DNA of 64,000 bases from Streptomyces scopuliridis RB72 (GCF_000718095.1 NZ_JOEI01000029.1:1-64000), one strand, 5' to 3'; numbered from the stretch's first letter, positions 41,940 through 53,425 are shown. Translations and numbers: made by a program. The notes: generated from the letters alone by a model not told the origin.

Positions 41940-42269
41940 TCATCGACCCTCTCGCGCCAAAGCTTCCGTCAGCGCGTCCAGCAGGCCCGGTACCGCCTCC
42001 TGGAGGGCGGTGCGGCGCAGGCGGTGGCCGCGGGAGGGGCCGACCATGACCGGGTGGAGGATGCCCGCCTCCACCAGGATCTTGAAGTGGTGGGTCGCGG
42101 TGGATTTGTTCAGGCCCTCGTAGAGATCCGAGCAGGGGGCTTCGGCGGCGGGATGCGCCGCCAGGCGGCGGACCATTTCCAGGCGTACGGGGTCGGCGAG
42201 GGCACGCAGCAGTTTCTGGACGGCGGCGACGGGTGGCAACTGGTCCGGTGGGGTCTCCCAGGGCGGCAT
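41940..42269 (-). CDS. ArsR-family winged-helix regulator
   Basis: A 109-residue repressor. VQKLLRALADPVRLEMVRRL is the first helix pair of ArsR proteins, CSDLYEGLNKSTATHHFKIL the helix-turn-helix, and LRRTALQEAVPGLLDALTEA the dimer helix. No metal-binding cysteine set is apparent. The ATG at 42269 has GGAG seven bases before it; the longer frame of 131 residues would cover the shared promoter. It is divergent from an MFS exporter gene, with a long inverted repeat between them, so it probably represses both. Confidence 0.87.
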   Translation of the reverse strand: MPPWETPPDQLPPVAAVQKLLRALADPVRLEMVRRLAAHPAAEAPCSDLYEGLNKSTATHHFKILVEAGILHPVMVGPSRGHRLRRTALQEAVPGLLDALTEALAREGR

Positions 42270-42280
42270 CAGACAACTCC

Positions 42281-42339
42281 AAGTTTGACGAGCATCATAC
42301 TTCTCCCTAACCTCTCGAAGTACGATCCAGATCAAACTT
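42281..42339. promoter_or_regulatory. Long inverted repeat in the ArsR/MFS divergent promoter
   Basis: The outer arms are AAGTTTGA (42281-42288) and TCAAACTT (42332-42339), both perfect. Inward they continue imperfectly to CATACTTC and CGAAGTAC, so the arms extend about 23 bases with a 12-13 base centre. Low GC content for this genome. Likely the ArsR binding region covering both promoters. Confidence 0.55.
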
Positions 42340-42352
42340 ACCAGGAGCCCTC

Positions 42353-43603
42353 GTGCGGATACTCACCCCGGGCCGCCGCCCCCAGCCATGGAGCTACGCG
42401 GTCCTCCTCGTCCTCCTCATGCTCGGGCAGGCGACCTCCGCCATCCCTTCACCGCTCTACTCCCTGTACGCCGAGAAGTGGGACTACCCGCCCTTCCTGA
42501 CCACCGTCATCTTCGCCGCGTACGGGGCCGTGGCGGTCATCGCGATCCTTGTCTCCGGGGCCCTGTCCGACCGGTACGGCCGCCGGCCCGTGCTCCTCGT
42601 CGCCGTCCTGCTGCTGCTCGCCGGGCTCGCCGCCTTCATCTTCGCCGCGGGGCCCGGGTATCTCGTCGCGGCGCGGATGCTCAACGGTGTGGGGATCGGC
42701 GCGATCGTCGTCGTCGGCGGGGCCGCCCTGCTGGACGTGAGCCCGGAGCGGGCGGCGCGGAGCGGGACGCTCACCGCCATCGCGTTCAACGTCGGCATCG
42801 CCGTCGCCGCGCTCGGCACCGCGACCCTCGCCCAGACCGGCTTCCACCCCCTGCTCCTGCCGTATCTCGCCGACGCGCTCATCGCCCTCGTCCTGTTCAT
42901 CCTCCTTTTGGTGATGCGTGAGCCGCACCCCTCGGCCGGTGCCGCGCCGCTGGGGATCCCGCGTCCGCAGGTGCCCAAGGAGATCCGTGGGCGCTTCGTC
43001 TTCGCCGTGATCGGCGCCGGTGCCGCCTGGGCCGTGCTCGGGGTCTGTTTCTCGCTGGAACCCTCGATCGCCTCCCACGCCGCGCACGTCGACGGGGCAT
43101 TCTTCGGCGGCGTCGTCATCGCGGCCGTGACCCTCTCCGCCGCCTTCGCACAGGTCGTCAGTGCTCGCTACCCGGCCCGCACGGTCGCACTCGTCGGTGA
43201 CACGGCGCTCGCCGTGCTCATGCTGGCCGGGATTGGCGGCTTCGCGACCGGCAACGCCGTCGTCATCATCGTCACCGTCGCACTCCAGGGCGGCGCCTAC
43301 GGGCTCGCCTTCGGCGGCTCCCTGCGTCACCTGACCGCACACATCCCCGCCGAGCGGCGCGGGGCTGTCATGTCCATGTTCTACCTGCTCGCGTACGGCG
43401 CGCTCATCACGCCCACACTCCTCGTGGGCGTCGGCGCGACCGTCTGGAGCGACACCGCGATCTTCCCCGTCTTCTCCGTGCTCGCGGCGCTTCTCTGCCT
43501 CTCCGCCGTGGTCGTCGAACGGGTGCTGGGACGTCGAGGAAGGCGCCCTGAGGTGACGCCGGCACCGGCGGCTGAGGTGCGGGGGGTGAGCGAGGTCGAC
43601 TGA
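42353..43603 (+). CDS. MFS transporter (drug/sugar efflux type)
   Basis: A 416-residue carrier with 12 hydrophobic segments. GALSDRYGRRPVLLVA is the MFS loop motif after helix 2; helix 1 begins SYAVLLVLLMLGQATSAIPS. The GTG at 42353 has AGGAG six bases upstream. It is regulated with the divergent ArsR-type gene. This topology (exporter plus small repressor) suggests efflux of a small toxic compound that acts as inducer; no substrate can be named. Confidence 0.85.
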   Translation: MRILTPGRRPQPWSYAVLLVLLMLGQATSAIPSPLYSLYAEKWDYPPFLTTVIFAAYGAVAVIAILVSGALSDRYGRRPVLLVAVLLLLAGLAAFIFAAGPGYLVAARMLNGVGIGAIVVVGGAALLDVSPERAARSGTLTAIAFNVGIAVAALGTATLAQTGFHPLLLPYLADALIALVLFILLLVMREPHPSAGAAPLGIPRPQVPKEIRGRFVFAVIGAGAAWAVLGVCFSLEPSIASHAAHVDGAFFGGVVIAAVTLSAAFAQVVSARYPARTVALVGDTALAVLMLAGIGGFATGNAVVIIVTVALQGGAYGLAFGGSLRHLTAHIPAERRGAVMSMFYLLAYGALITPTLLVGVGATVWSDTAIFPVFSVLAALLCLSAVVVERVLGRRGRRPEVTPAPAAEVRGVSEVD

Positions 43604-43697
43604 CCGGCGACCCTCATGGCGCAGCACGCGCCGACCGGTGGCCGGCCGGCCCGTGAAGGTCTGCCCTGTACGCAGGACCCGAGCCGAAGGAGCCCTC

Positions 43698-43985
43698 GTG
43701 CGACGACTGATCCGGCAGCTCGACGCGTGGGTGCGGGCGTTCGGGGACGGCCGCCTGTACTTGGCCGAGCTGGGTGCCACCCGGCACCGGACCAGCCGAT
43801 CCCGTCGTCTCGGCCCGAGCCGGCCACCTGCGGACCGTCTGCGGGTGGCGACCGCCCCTCAGGTGGTTCGCTTCTCAGAACGTCACTTGGATTCGATCCG
43901 CCCCATGGGGGCGACGCTCTCCGACAAAGCCTGCCGCGCAGCGGTCCAGCCGGCGTCCTCGATGCCGAGTGCGTGGCGAAGGTAG
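43698..43985 (+). CDS. Short hypothetical ORF after the MFS gene
   Basis: A GTG at 43698 with AAGGAG six bases upstream opens a 95-codon frame (RRLIRQLDAWVRAFGDGRLY and on). The first 35 residues look protein-like; the rest overlaps the end of the converging hydrolase gene by about 100 bases and is low-complexity arginine/serine-rich. It may be a small protein whose true end was lost, or chance. No family recognised. Confidence 0.25.
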   Translation: MRRLIRQLDAWVRAFGDGRLYLAELGATRHRTSRSRRLGPSRPPADRLRVATAPQVVRFSERHLDSIRPMGATLSDKACRAAVQPASSMPSAWRR

Positions 43986-44884
43986 GCCCAGGTGACCCGT
44001 TGGATCAGGGCCACGCGCTCGGGGTTCTCGTCCGTCGTCTCCCGGACTTCGTAGCCGGCGATTCCGCCGAGGGAATGCTCCGCTCCGAACAGAGTGAGCA
44101 GGCTCTTGCGCCCCGGGCTCAGGTGGTACGGGTCGGCGAGCCACTCCGGCCCTCTGACAGACATCCGCATGTCGTCCTTGTCCCCCGCGACCACGAGGGT
44201 CGGCGTGGTCATGTGGGCGAAGTCCGGTCCCTTCAACCACGGAAGGTTTTCGGCCGCGAAGGGGGTCAGGTCGTCTCCGCCCCTGCCGGCCGTAGCAAGC
44301 AGCACGCCCGCCTTGATCCGCGAGTCGGACAGGTCTTCCGTGTTCCTGCTCACCGGATCGAGGACGCGCAGGCCCAGCAGATTGCCCGCCGTCTGGCCGC
44401 CGAAGGAGTGTCCGGCCGCGGCGATGCGGCTCCGGTCCACGCGCCCGCTGAGACCGGGAACGGCGGCCTCCAGCAGATCAAGCTGGTCAAGGATGCGCTT
44501 CACGTCCTGGACGCGGAAACGCCAGATCCGCGGTGTGCGGGGATCGTCCTGGGGAAGACCCACGGTCCTGGAGTCGAGATGGGTGGGCTGAATCACCACG
44601 AAACCGTGAGCAGCCCAGAAGTCGGCCAGAGGACCGTAGCCGTTCAACGACGACCCGAAACCGTGCGAGAAGACGATGACCGGCAGTTCGCTCCCGGTTG
44701 CCGGCGCGGAAATCCTCACCCGCAGGCCCTCGCCGCGGCCCGGCACTTCCAGCACTAGCGGCTTCACCGAGACGATGGGGACGGGGACGGGGACGGCCAC
44801 GTCCGTGGCCGTCACATCTGATGCAGTCATGGGCGGATCTTCCTTCGCGTTTCCGATGGGAATGCTGTCGAACAAGCTGGTCAC
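43883..44884 (-). CDS. Alpha/beta hydrolase (chlorophyllase/PAF-acetylhydrolase-like)
   Basis: A 333-residue hydrolase. LPVIVFSHGFGSSLNGYGPL carries the oxyanion loop, RIAAAGHSFGGQTAGNLLGL the nucleophilic serine, TPTLVVAGDKDDMRMS the acid and FGAEHSLGGIAGYE the histidine. No signal peptide: a proline/valine-rich N-terminus of about 40 residues precedes the core. A GTG at 44884 with GGAGGA four bases upstream is preferred; an internal ATG 18 codons later is possible. Divergent from a MerR-type gene with an operator-like palindrome between them, so expression is probably induced by a MerR effector. Confidence 0.83.
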   Translation of the reverse strand: MTSLFDSIPIGNAKEDPPMTASDVTATDVAVPVPVPIVSVKPLVLEVPGRGEGLRVRISAPATGSELPVIVFSHGFGSSLNGYGPLADFWAAHGFVVIQPTHLDSRTVGLPQDDPRTPRIWRFRVQDVKRILDQLDLLEAAVPGLSGRVDRSRIAAAGHSFGGQTAGNLLGLRVLDPVSRNTEDLSDSRIKAGVLLATAGRGGDDLTPFAAENLPWLKGPDFAHMTTPTLVVAGDKDDMRMSVRGPEWLADPYHLSPGRKSLLTLFGAEHSLGGIAGYEVRETTDENPERVALIQRVTWAYLRHALGIEDAGWTAARQALSESVAPMGRIESK

Positions 44885-44938
44885 GGTCTCCTCCTTCGCC
44901 GAGGCGGAGGGGTGAGCCGTCGCGAGATACGCTAAAAC

Positions 44939-44954
44939 CTGACGCTGACGTCAG
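44939..44954. promoter_or_regulatory. MerR-type operator palindrome
   Basis: CTGACGCTGACGTCAG has 6-base perfect arms around four bases, placed between the divergent hydrolase and MerR genes 40 bases before the regulator start. This is the usual position, between -35 and -10, for MerR proteins. Confidence 0.55.
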
Positions 44955-44993
44955 AGGCAAGAAGTGTGGTCCGGCTCACATCGGAGAGACATG

Positions 44994-45365
44994 ATGCGCA
45001 TCGGCGAACTCGCCACCAGGACAGGCGTCAGCGTTCGGGCGCTGCGCTACTACGAGGAACAGAACCTGCTCACCTCACAACGCAGCCCCAGCGGCCAGCG
45101 GCAGTACCCGGACAGCGCGGTGGACCGTGTCCAGCTGATCCAGCAGTTGTACGCCGCCGGGCTGCCCAGCAAGTCGATCGCGGAACTGCTGCCGTGCGTC
45201 GTGAACGGCGAGGCCACGCCAGAGCTGCTCGACCGGCTTTCGGCAGAACAGGATCGCATCGACAGCCGGATCGGCGATCTGGTGAGCGCCCGGGACAGGC
45301 TGGGCACCGTCATTGCCGCCGCCACCGCGAACTGGCGAACAGGCCAACGCTGCCGACTCCAGTAA
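44994..45365 (+). CDS. MerR-family transcriptional regulator
   Basis: A 123-residue regulator. MRIGELATRTGVSVRALRYY is the winged helix, EEQNLLTSQRSPSGQRQYPD the wing and second part, and the last 45 residues a dimerising coiled coil. No cysteine-based metal site. Of two tandem ATGs (44991, 44994) the second has the better distance to GGAG. The C-terminus borders an IS remnant at 45395 on the other strand, so its very end (TANWRTGQRCRLQ) could have been altered. Confidence 0.87.
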   Translation: MRIGELATRTGVSVRALRYYEEQNLLTSQRSPSGQRQYPDSAVDRVQLIQQLYAAGLPSKSIAELLPCVVNGEATPELLDRLSAEQDRIDSRIGDLVSARDRLGTVIAAATANWRTGQRCRLQ

Positions 45366-45394
45366 CCAGCATGCCGGACTCTGCGGCTGGGGTG

Positions 45395-45600
45395 ATCAAT
45401 TGTCGGCAGTCGCAGAGGTTCTTGTGGCTCTTCATCCGGCCGACCACATGCTCCACCCGGGCGCGGACCTTGCGGTGGGCGGCGTTGTCCTCTGCCTCGC
45501 CCTTCAACAGCGCCCGTCCGGACCGTTGGTGGTGCGGGACGATCAGGCCGGTATTGATGTAGGCGCCGTCACCGAGGTCGTGGCAGTCCTCGGCCGGTCA
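45395..45600 (-). pseudogene. IS5-family transposase, C-terminal remnant
   Basis: In one minus frame the sequence reads CHDLGDGAYINTGLIVPHHQ, then LLKGEAEDNAAHRKVRARVE and HVVGRMKSHKNLCDCRQ. The last block contains the DDE-type glutamate region (R-x-x-V-E-H) and the usual end of streptomycete IS5-group transposases. The N-terminal two thirds are missing and no flanking inverted repeats were found. Confidence 0.75.
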
Positions 45601-45760
45601 TCGGCGTGCCGGTGCGCGTGTGCCCGGTGGCGTAGAGGCGGAGAACGTCGTGGCCGACTCCGGTCTCGTCGACGTACGTACGCGGCGCGCTGTAGAGGCG
45701 CAGGCGGGTCGTCGGTGCGGGGTGGGGCATGGTGGTCCGTGGCTTTCTCGAAGAGGGCGG

Positions 45761-46040
45761 TCAGGCCGCCGTGCCGAAGCCCTCGGCTCGCAGGTCCTGG
45801 TCGCGGAGCTGGGTGAAGTCGACATCGAGTTTGGGGTCGTACGCCTCGGGCCGGATCCCGAGTTCGTGGGTGGAGTACTCGCCGAACCGTTTGATGTGCT
45901 CGGTCAGGTACGGCGAGATGTGGGCCAGGCCTCCGGGCCGATCTCCCAGCCCTCCTCCAGGAGCCGGCGGACGATCTCCGCGATGTCCAGGGCGTTGTGG
46001 AAGATCACCGCGTTCGTGAGCAGGGCGTTGAACTTCAGCC
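45761..46040 (-). pseudogene. Tn3-family transposase, C-terminal remnant with frameshift
   Basis: RRRLKFNALLTNAVIFHNAL and DIAEIVRRLLEEGWEIGPE read in one frame to about 45933. The continuation AHISPYLTEHIKRFGEYSTH, GIRPEAYDPKLDVDFTQLRD and GFGTAA then reads in another frame to a stop at 45761-45763. These are the last 90-95 residues of Tn3-type (TnpA) transposases of about 1000 residues. The upstream border near 46040 and the IS5 piece at 45600 show repeated truncation. Confidence 0.78.
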
Positions 46041-46287
46041 GCCGTCTGGCAGGGGTTTGCCTCCGGTCAGCAGACGGGCTCCGGCGGCCACGGACTCCTC
46101 GACCGCCGGAGCCCGCGGACCACGGCATCGTCCGGTCCCGAGGCGGGCTGGAAGGTGTCGGCCGCAGCGTGCGGAACTGCCGGTGGGTGGGCCTTCTCGG
46201 CCCGCCCCTTGACCGGGCGTACCGGCCCCTGTCCAAGGCGGCCGGCATCTCGCACGCGAACATCACCCAAGGACCCCGGCCGGCCGG

Positions 46288-48875
<2,588 letters not shown>

Positions 48876-49131
48876 GCTGGACGAAGTCACCGGGAACGCC
48901 GGGCAGATGGCTGTCCAACTCGCCCGCCTCCTCAGCGCGAAGACCATCACCGCGGCCGGACGCGGCCCCGAGGCCTTGTCAAGCCGCCGGCCTTGGGCGC
49001 CCGCCACACCGTCTCGCTCGCCGCGGACGATGCCCACCGTCGACCTGACGATCGACACTCGCCCCATGCCCCCGCGCGACGTCGCGACCGCCTGGAACCA
49101 CCCCACTCCCACCGACACGCGCATCGTGTGA
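48876..49131 (+). pseudogene. Zinc-type alcohol dehydrogenase remnant
   Basis: The plus strand shows GNAGQMAVQLARLLSAKTIT and AAGRGPEAL, the cofactor-binding fold of a medium-chain dehydrogenase, in one frame. A short stretch (GARHTVSLAADDA) follows in another frame. The C-terminus VDLTIDTRPMPPRDVATAWN then reads back in the first frame to a stop at 49131. The region between is largely deleted and the N-terminal domain is missing. Confidence 0.6.
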
Positions 49132-49436
49132 GTCACCTGACCGCACCACAGGCCGGCTCCAACGCCCGGTATGCGACCGTCTCGGGGCCGCGATGCGTCC
49201 CAGATCCCCCGCGGCGGGGCCGCGTGACCGCCGGACGGAGGGCGCGACGGTGGAACCGGCCGCCGCGGTGGACGCCTCGCTGCGATTGTTTCGCCCGACC
49301 TCGCCGAGGCGAAAGCCGGCCGCATGGCCGACAGCGACATGGCCTGGAAAAGACGACTCGGTTCCAGGAGCCGCCCGGGTCGGCGCCATGCGTCACGTGT
49401 CGTGCCGATCGGTGGTACAGCCACGCCGAAAAGCTC
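49132..49436. other. Gene-free stretch
   Basis: About 300 bases between the dehydrogenase relic and a terminator. Several frames are open on both strands, but none has a ribosome site or family resemblance. I see nothing of note. Confidence 0.4.
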
Positions 49437-49477
49437 GGTGGCGTTCCGCGGCAGAGACACCGCTGCGGAACGCCACC
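49437..49477. terminator. Hairpin terminator of the DUF4232 gene
   Basis: GGTGGCGTTCCGC pairs with GCGGAACGCCACC (13 bp) around a loop of about 15 bases, 17 bases beyond the stop codon at 49494. Confidence 0.8.
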
Positions 49478-49493
49478 GGGGCGCGGACGGAGG

Positions 49494-50000
49494 TCAGGCG
49501 CCGCGCTGGACCGGACCGATGAGGGTGCCGGTGGCCACCTTGAGGCTGCCCTCGGCGACAGACGTGCCGGGGATCTGCCCGCCCGGAGCCCGGAGCGTGA
49601 ACGATGCCTCGTTCGCAGCGATACCGCGGCCGCTGCTCGGAACCTGTACGTCGAAGTGCACCGGGTGGCCCGGGCCGAAAGTCACCACGGTCTCCTGGCT
49701 GCCGTAGCGGCCTGCGGTGACCCCGCTGTCCGAGCCGTGGTTCGAGAACCGCACGTCGGTGGGCGAACCGGCCAGCTCGCACGGCTCGTACCCGCGCGGC
49801 GCGGTCAGGGTGACCCGGTAGTGACGGTGCCCTGCGCTATGGGGTGCCTCGGTGATCTTCGCGGTGTGGTTGGCCGGACGGCAGGCGGAGGGGGCAACGC
49901 TCCTGCCCGTTGCCGGCGAAGCCTGCGCGACTCCCGCGCCGGCGGCGCCCGCCAGCACAGTGGCAGCGAGGGTGACGGCAATCTTCTGGTCGGTACGCAT
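49494..50000 (-). CDS. Secreted DUF4232-like protein
   Basis: A 168-residue exported protein. The signal IAVTLAATVLAGAAGAGVAQ is cut near ASPATG. The mature domain is all-beta with one cysteine pair (SACRPANHTAKI; YEPCELAGSPTDVRFSNHGS), the arrangement of DUF4232 domains found in many actinomycete surface proteins. Function is unknown. The ATG at 50000 is preferred because AAGGAG lies eight bases upstream; a GTG three codons earlier is too close to it. It stands alone with its own terminator. Confidence 0.75.
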   Translation of the reverse strand: MRTDQKIAVTLAATVLAGAAGAGVAQASPATGRSVAPSACRPANHTAKITEAPHSAGHRHYRVTLTAPRGYEPCELAGSPTDVRFSNHGSDSGVTAGRYGSQETVVTFGPGHPVHFDVQVPSSGRGIAANEASFTLRAPGGQIPGTSVAEGSLKVATGTLIGPVQRGA

Positions 50001-50315
50001 CAAGAACACTCCTTGCCTTGCTCAATGGTCCTGCGGGTGTTCACCGTCAGAACCATGGTCAACACCATCCCTGCCCGCCTGCCCTCGCGGAAAATGTCTC
50101 AGGACTGCCACGTTCCGGCTCGTACGGTGCGATGCCGTTCTCCCGCGCCGTCTCCTCGCGGCCCGCGGCGCGAGGCAGGCGCGGTCGACCCCGTACCAGG
50201 TGTGAAGGGGTGAGCGGCCCGGGCGTGGGCGGGGGCCATCCCTGCGGGGGCGGGGAGAGGCACGCACCGGCGACTGCCGCGGAGTGCGCACCCGAGCGAC
50301 GGCTCACCGCGGGTC
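50001..50315. other. Intergenic region
   Basis: About 315 bases between the DUF4232 promoter and the end of the LacI gene. High GC, no open frame with a ribosome site, no clear hairpin. Nothing further seen. Confidence 0.4.
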
Positions 50316-51362
50316 TCAGTCGGCAACCGGCACGGTCGGAGCACCCGGTGGCATGTTGAACGGCGTCACCACCTGGATCGCCGAGGGCAGCGAGGGGCCG
50401 TCGTCGGGGAGTGCCTTGTGGGCGCGCATGATGATCTGGCAGGCGCGGCGCATGTCCTGGCGCAGGTCGTGGTGGAGGACCGCGGAGAGGCGGCGCTCGC
50501 GCAGCAGGCGGGTGTTGTCGTGGTCGAGGTCATGGGCGATGAACACCGCGCACTCCCGCCCGAGCGCCTCGAAGGCATCGAGGGTCGCGAGGTTGCCCCC
50601 GCCCGCCGAGTAGACGGCGATGATGTCCTCGTCGCGCTTGAGTGCCTCAAGAACGAGATCGTGCTGGGTGGCGTCGAGGCCGTCGCTGTCGGTGACCTCC
50701 ACCAGGGAGCGTCTGGGCTCGGCGAGCCGCATGGTGCTGCGGAAGCCCATCTCGCGCTCCTCCTCCCCCCGGAAGGAGCCGCGGCTGATGGTGGTGAGCA
50801 CATTGCCGGGCCGGCCGCCGAGCCACTCCCCGAGCAGGTAGGCGGCGGTGGCGCCCGCCGCGCGGTTGTCGATGCCGATGTACGCCAGCCGCGCGCTGTG
50901 GGGCAGGTCGCTCACCAGGGTGACGACGGGGATGCCGGTCGCGATCAGCCGCCCGACGGCGGCCACGATCTCCGGCTCGTCGGGGGCCTTGAGGATCACA
51001 CCCTGCGAACCACGCTTGGCGATCTTGTCCAGGGTGCCGATCAGCTCACTCGGAGAGCAGGTCTCACGGAAGTGGAAGCGCGAGCGCACGAGAGCGGGAT
51101 GCAGGGAGGACAGTTCGGCTTCAAGCGCGTCCCGTACCGCGGTGGAGAACCGCTCCGGAGTCTGCATCACAATGTCGATCATGAACGTGCGGCCCCCGAG
51201 CCGGACCTGGCTCTGCTGGCGGTCCAGGTCCTTGATGGCTTCCTGCACCTCCCTGATGGTGCTCTCCGTCACGTTGCCCCGCTGGTTGAGGACGCGGTCG
51301 ACCGTGGCCGTGCTCAGGCCGGCCTGGCGGGCGATTTCCCTGATCGGGTAGCGGTGTCGCAT
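50316..51362 (-). CDS. LacI-family regulator of the cyclitol/inositol-like region
   Basis: A 348-residue regulator. YPIREIARQAGLSTATVDRV is the helix-turn-helix, the hinge is degenerate, and the effector domain is of the ribose-binding type (FMIDIVMQTPERFSTAVRDA; RLAYIGIDNRAAGATAAYLL; ISRGSFRGEEEREMGFRSTM). This resembles regulators of inositol or rhizopine catabolism, whose effector domains are close to the binding proteins of the importer nearby. The ATG at 51362 begins right at the DNA-binding domain. It is divergent from the PhyH operon with only 107 bases between, so it very likely controls that promoter. Confidence 0.88.
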   Translation of the reverse strand: MRHRYPIREIARQAGLSTATVDRVLNQRGNVTESTIREVQEAIKDLDRQQSQVRLGGRTFMIDIVMQTPERFSTAVRDALEAELSSLHPALVRSRFHFRETCSPSELIGTLDKIAKRGSQGVILKAPDEPEIVAAVGRLIATGIPVVTLVSDLPHSARLAYIGIDNRAAGATAAYLLGEWLGGRPGNVLTTISRGSFRGEEEREMGFRSTMRLAEPRRSLVEVTDSDGLDATQHDLVLEALKRDEDIIAVYSAGGGNLATLDAFEALGRECAVFIAHDLDHDNTRLLRERRLSAVLHHDLRQDMRRACQIIMRAHKALPDDGPSLPSAIQVVTPFNMPPGAPTVPVAD

Positions 51363-51469
51363 GGCTGATCCCAAGGCCGATGATGGTTTTTTGATGTATC
51401 GGTAAGCATTGAATGATGGGTTCGGGTTCCCAAGACTGGCAGAAATGCACAGACTGCGAAAGGAACCGG

Positions 51470-52648
51470 ATGTCTCCCAGTGCCGCGGGAGCGCGTACGT
51501 GGCTGACCGAGGCGGACTGCGATCTCGACGTGTTCCGCTCACTCGTGGAGCAGCGCACCGACCCCGCCGACCATCCCTCGGCCGAGCGGGTCGAACAGAA
51601 CGTGCCGCTCTACGACGGCGATAGGCTCCGCTCTCTGGCGACCTCCCAGGAGGGCCGTCGGAGCGTGCAGGACGAGTTGGTCCGGGCTCTGCTGGACGGG
51701 CCCGGCATCGTGGTCCTCAAGCGCGCCTTCACCGACGTGGCCGTCGTGGACGCGGCGTCCGAGGTCTTCCAGGCGCTGATCGAAGAGGAGCGCGCCACCG
51801 GCGCGGCCCACGGCGACCACTTCGCCAAGCCCGGCGCGAACGACCGCGTCTGGAACGCCCTGGACAAGGTGGCCGTACGGGCGCCCGAGGTGTTCGCCGA
51901 CTACTACGCCAACGACATCCTGGAGCTGATCGCCGAGGCCTGGCTCGGCCCCGCCTACCAGGTGACCTCCCAGATCAATGTGGTCAACCCGGGCGGCGCG
52001 GCGCAGAACGTCCACCGCGACTACCATCTCGGCTTCCTCTCCCAGGAGCACGCCGCCGCCTACCCGGCACACGTCCACCGCCTGTCGCCGGTGCTCACCC
52101 TGCAGGGCGCGGTGGCCCACTGCGACATGCCCGTCGAGTCCGGCCCGACCCTGTACCTGCCGCACTCACAGAAGTACGAGCCCGGGTATCTGGCCTGGCG
52201 GCTGCCGCGGTTCGTCGAGTACTTCGACACGCACCACGTCCAGCTCCGGCTGGACAAGGGCGACGCGGTCTTCTTCAACCCGGCGCTCTTCCACGCCGCC
52301 GGGCACAACCGTTCGGCCGACATCAGGCGCATGGCCAATCTGCTGCAGATCTCCTCCGCCTTCGGCCGCGCGATGGAGACGGTGGACCGGGAGGCGATGG
52401 CGAACGCGCTGTTCCCGGTGCTGCTGCGCCGCACGTCCGAGGGCGCCTCGGAGAACTGGCTGCGCCGCGTGATCGCGGCCACCGCCGAGGGCTACCCCTT
52501 CCCCACCCACCTCGACCTCGACCCACCGGTCGAGGGTCTCGCCCCGCCCTCCCAGGCGGACACCGTCCGGCAGGCCGTCACCGAGGGCTGGGAACCCGAG
52601 CGGCTGCGCCAGGAACTGCGGGCGGCCGCCAAGCGCCGCCAGAGCTGA
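51470..52648 (+). CDS. PhyH-family Fe(II)/2-oxoglutarate dioxygenase
   Basis: A 392-residue oxygenase of the phytanoyl-CoA dioxygenase family. The iron ligands appear as NVHRDYHLGF (His-x-Asp) and a distal histidine in FFNPALFHAAGHNRS; the arginine binding 2-oxoglutarate is probably in RRMANLLQIS. It would hydroxylate a small organic substrate using oxygen and 2-oxoglutarate. The ATG at 51470 has AAAGGA six bases upstream; an earlier frame start is ignored. First gene of an operon with an SDR and two Gfo/Idh dehydrogenases, opposite a LacI gene. A role in removing a methyl or activating a substituted cyclitol is an inference. Confidence 0.87.
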   Translation: MSPSAAGARTWLTEADCDLDVFRSLVEQRTDPADHPSAERVEQNVPLYDGDRLRSLATSQEGRRSVQDELVRALLDGPGIVVLKRAFTDVAVVDAASEVFQALIEEERATGAAHGDHFAKPGANDRVWNALDKVAVRAPEVFADYYANDILELIAEAWLGPAYQVTSQINVVNPGGAAQNVHRDYHLGFLSQEHAAAYPAHVHRLSPVLTLQGAVAHCDMPVESGPTLYLPHSQKYEPGYLAWRLPRFVEYFDTHHVQLRLDKGDAVFFNPALFHAAGHNRSADIRRMANLLQISSAFGRAMETVDREAMANALFPVLLRRTSEGASENWLRRVIAATAEGYPFPTHLDLDPPVEGLAPPSQADTVRQAVTEGWEPERLRQELRAAAKRRQS

Positions 52649-52663
52649 AAGGGACACCACACC

Positions 52664-53425
52664 ATGGGACTGCTTGAGGACAAGGTCGTCCTCGTCAACG
52701 GCGGCAGCCAGGGCGTCGGCGCGGGCATCGTGCGGGCCGCCGTCCGGGAAGGCGCGACCGTCGTCTTCACCGGCCGTCGGGCCGAGATCGGCGAGAAGCT
52801 CGCCGCGGACACGGGCGCGCGCTTCGTACGGGCGGACCTCTCCGATCCGGCGCAGGCGCGCGACAGCGCCGTCCAGACCGTCGACGCTCACGGGCGCGTC
52901 GACTGTCTCGTCAACGCGGCGGGGCTGACGTCGCGTGGCTCGCTGTTGGACACCACGCCGGAACTGTTCGACCAGCACATGGCGATCAATCTGCGCGCGC
53001 CGTTCTTCGCGATGCAGGCAGCGGTGGCCGACATGACGGCCCGCAAGGCGCCGGGCACCATCGTCAACATCATCTCCAACTGCGCCCACGGCGGGCCGCC
53101 CCACCTGGCGCCGTACTCCGCGGCCAAGGCCGGTCTGGCGGGCCTGACGCGCAACGCCGCCCACGCGCACCGCTGGGACCGGATCCGGATCAACGGCCTC
53201 AACATCGGCTGGACGGACACCGAGGGCGAGGACGCCACGCAGCGCGCCTTCCACGACGCGGGCGACGACTGGCGGGAGAAGGCCGCCCAGGCGCAGCCCA
53301 TGGGCAAGCTCGGGCAGGTCGACGAGATCGCCGACTTCGTCGCCTTCCTGCTCTCCGACCGCAGCGGCGTGGTGACCGGCTCGGTCATCGACTGGGACCA
53401 GAACGTCTTCGGCAGCCAGGACTGA
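52664..53425 (+). CDS. Short-chain dehydrogenase/reductase (SDR)
   Basis: A 253-residue classical SDR. The cofactor loop is VLVNGGSQGVGAGIVRAAV, the NAG motif is LVNAAGLTSRG, and the catalytic serine-tyrosine-lysine set lies in NIISNCAHGG and PYSAAKAGLAGLTRNAAH. Length is typical and it is cytoplasmic. It begins 15 bases after the PhyH gene and ends 31 bases before the IolG gene. Likely oxidises or reduces a hydroxyl of the same cyclitol or sugar substrate. Confidence 0.9.
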   Translation: MGLLEDKVVLVNGGSQGVGAGIVRAAVREGATVVFTGRRAEIGEKLAADTGARFVRADLSDPAQARDSAVQTVDAHGRVDCLVNAAGLTSRGSLLDTTPELFDQHMAINLRAPFFAMQAAVADMTARKAPGTIVNIISNCAHGGPPHLAPYSAAKAGLAGLTRNAAHAHRWDRIRINGLNIGWTDTEGEDATQRAFHDAGDDWREKAAQAQPMGKLGQVDEIADFVAFLLSDRSGVVTGSVIDWDQNVFGSQD

